A stretch of 48,588 nucleotides of DNA, from assembly GCA_022616415.1 (NCBI GenBank), contig JAKEEU010000090.1:1-48588 (forward strand), written 5' to 3'. Positions within the stretch are counted from its first letter, which is position 1, and every line of letters starts with the position of its first letter. Of the stretch, positions 47,803 to 48,588 are shown in pieces. Under the pieces are notes generated by a model. It had not been told where the DNA came from and did not search any database. It saw only the letters and a program-made list of their open reading frames with translations. Source of the stretch: Candidatus Zhuqueibacterota bacterium. GTDB taxonomy: Bacteria > Zhuqueibacterota > Zhuqueibacteria > Zhuqueibacterales > Zhuqueibacteraceae. Made by a program: the position numbers and the translations under genes.

Positions 47803-47852
47803 TTTGCCACCTGCAACTTCTTACTTGCTAACTTGCAACTTGCAAACTTTTA
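47803..47852. repeat. Half word repeat downstream of cas2 (ACTTGCAA class)
   Basis: Only right-arm words are visible: TTGCCACCTGCAACTT, ACTTGCTAACTTGC and ACTTGCAAAC. No left-arm partner lies nearby; it might pair with left-arm words further upstream. Confidence 0.55.
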
Positions 47853-48051
47853 TACACCGTTTTGCGTCGCTAAAATGGTCAATTTCCGCCAGGGATTACC
47901 CTGTCACAAATGTATCAATAAAAACAGAATCTTAACCTGTAACAAATGTCAGGAGGTGAGAATTTATGTCAAAAAAATTTGGTGAACATTTTTTACATTA
48001 CCCAAAATGGCCTTGTAGCTTATTGAAAAATAGGGGCCAAAAATGGGGTCT
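47853..48051 (+). promoter_or_regulatory. CRISPR leader
   Basis: About 200 nt, AT-rich, between cas2 and the first repeat. It contains the inverted repeat CAGGG-ATTA-CCCTG (47890-47903) and two direct copies of CCTGTNACAAATGT (47900-47913 and 47936-47949; N is C or A) 36 nt apart. AGGAGGTGA follows at 47951-47959. The array is transcribed in plus direction if the leader is here, as the position of the ATTGAGAC end also indicates. Confidence 0.65.
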
Positions 48052-48067
48052 GTTGGAAAAGACCTGA
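47966..48067 (+). CDS. Possible 33-codon leader peptide ending inside CRISPR repeat 1
   Basis: ATG follows AGGAGGTGA (a full complement of the 16S tail) by 6 nt. The frame runs through the leader and stops at TGA within the first repeat. The product (MSKKFGEHFLHYPKWPCSLL..) resembles nothing I know. It may be an accident of the leader, the remnant of a gene, or a translated leader. Low confidence as a real gene. Confidence 0.25.
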   Translation: MSKKFGEHFLHYPKWPCSLLKNRGQKWGLLEKT

Positions 48068-48468
48068 TGTTTGCGGTGGGATTGAGACGTCAAAACTGAC
48101 CGGGCGTGTTGGGAGATCGACGCTGCCGTTGTTGGAAAAGACCTGATGTTTGCGGTGGGATTGAGACTTTGATAGCGTAGTGTTTGAAACTTCAAGCGTG
48201 TCATGTTGGAAAAGACCTGATGTTTGCGGTGGGATTGAGACGGGTTGGCACCCCGTAAGCGTGTCATACAACCGAGTGCCTAGTTGGAAAAGACCTGATG
48301 TTTGCGGTGGGATTGAGACGTCCAAGCCGTTCGGATCTTCGTGCAACATTTTTGGAGTTGGAAAAGACCTGATGTTTGCGGTGGGATTGAGACGTGATCT
48401 TATTGGCATTACTGCCAGTAGTGTACAGTTTGTTGGAAAAGACCTGATGTTTGCGGTGGGATTGAGAC
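48052..48468 (+). CRISPR. CRISPR array, six 37-nt repeats and five spacers
   Basis: Repeats start at 48052, 48131, 48205, 48283, 48357 and 48432, each 37 nt and identical. They begin GTTGGAAAAGACCTG and end GTGGGATTGAGAC. The last eight bases, ATTGAGAC, are the likely crRNA 5' tag (compare ATTGAAAC of many type III arrays). Spacers are 42, 37, 41, 37 and 38 nt (48089-48130, 48168-48204, 48242-48282, 48320-48356, 48394-48431). After repeat six no further copy occurs up to the window end, and no degenerate terminal repeat is seen. Spacer targets cannot be told from the sequence alone. Confidence 0.98.
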
Positions 48469-48588
48469 TTGCCCGACACTGGCAATGTCTTTAACCTGAA
48501 TTATTCACAAACTGGAACGGCATCCGAAATAGTGGACGTGTGTCCTCTATTTTGTGGTGCCGAGGTCACACGCTTACAATAAATCAGA
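48469..48588. other. Downstream flank of the array
   Basis: 120 nt without a gene or repeat copy. GTAAGCGTGT, present in spacer 3, occurs here in reverse orientation (48568-48577). Nothing else stands out. Confidence 0.5.

Overview
The window looks like a chromosomal piece from an uncultured bacterium of the FCB/KSB1 (Calditrichota-like) sphere. This is inferred from the mix of a gliding-type ABC/GldG/DUF4340 block, NtrC-type sigma-54 regulation of exopolysaccharide genes, many TTG/GTG starts and moderately GC-rich coding sequence. No rRNA or tRNA gene was seen, so the taxonomic call is soft.

Layout. (1) 1-5.5 kb, minus strand: an exopolysaccharide/surface block with an XRE regulator, a Wzz-BY-kinase, an SLBB export protein and a large secreted protein (beta-propeller-like repeats, Calx-beta, CBM96-like) that runs off the left edge. 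A sigma-54-type promoter precedes it. (2) 5.9-9.1 kb, minus: two response regulators, an NtrC-type activator and a REC-Fis protein. Both are preceded by copies of one ~165 bp promoter/enhancer cassette. (3) 9.1-28.1 kb, plus: the translation/RNA operon rimP-nusA-infB-ylxP-rbfA-truB-ribF-rpsO-pnp-M16 peptidase. It is interrupted by two coiled-coil genes, a RelB/YafQ-type toxin-antitoxin pair and a GldA/GldF/GldG/DUF4340 block. (4) 28.2-30.8 kb: alanine dehydrogenase, a polysaccharide deacetylase and a MerR regulator. (5) 30.9-48.5 kb: a complete type III CRISPR-Cas locus of III-D character.

The CRISPR locus contains Cas6; a CARF protein fused to a LuxR-type DNA-binding domain; an HD-less Cas10 with an intact GGDD; four Cas7-like RAMPs; Csx10; two Cas11-like small proteins; Csx19; a Card1/Can2-like CARF nuclease; a Csx15-like predicted ring nuclease; and a membrane-anchored CARF protein. 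It also has an adaptation module (stand-alone reverse transcriptase, S23/Avd-like four-helix-bundle protein, Cas1, Cas2), a leader, and six 37-nt repeats ending in ATTGAGAC. Working model (inference): target RNA bound by the III-D complex makes Cas10 produce cyclic oligoadenylate. That signal is read by three CARF outputs (transcriptional, nuclease, membrane) and removed by Csx15. The RT allows spacer capture from RNA.

Two repeat families shape the window. One consists of fold-back elements I call palindromic word repeats. A short word is repeated with variation on one arm and its reverse complement on the other, and the word differs from locus to locus (ACGTAA, TGGATTGATGG, AACTGGC, ACTTGCAA and others). 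They fill most junctions of the adaptation module and are also inserted in frame inside the reverse transcriptase and cas6. The other family consists of short perfect hairpins (loops TAAA, TTTAT or ATTCAT) typical of REP/IS200-like elements. They lie around a frameshifted Y1 transposase and directly upstream of several CRISPR accessory genes.
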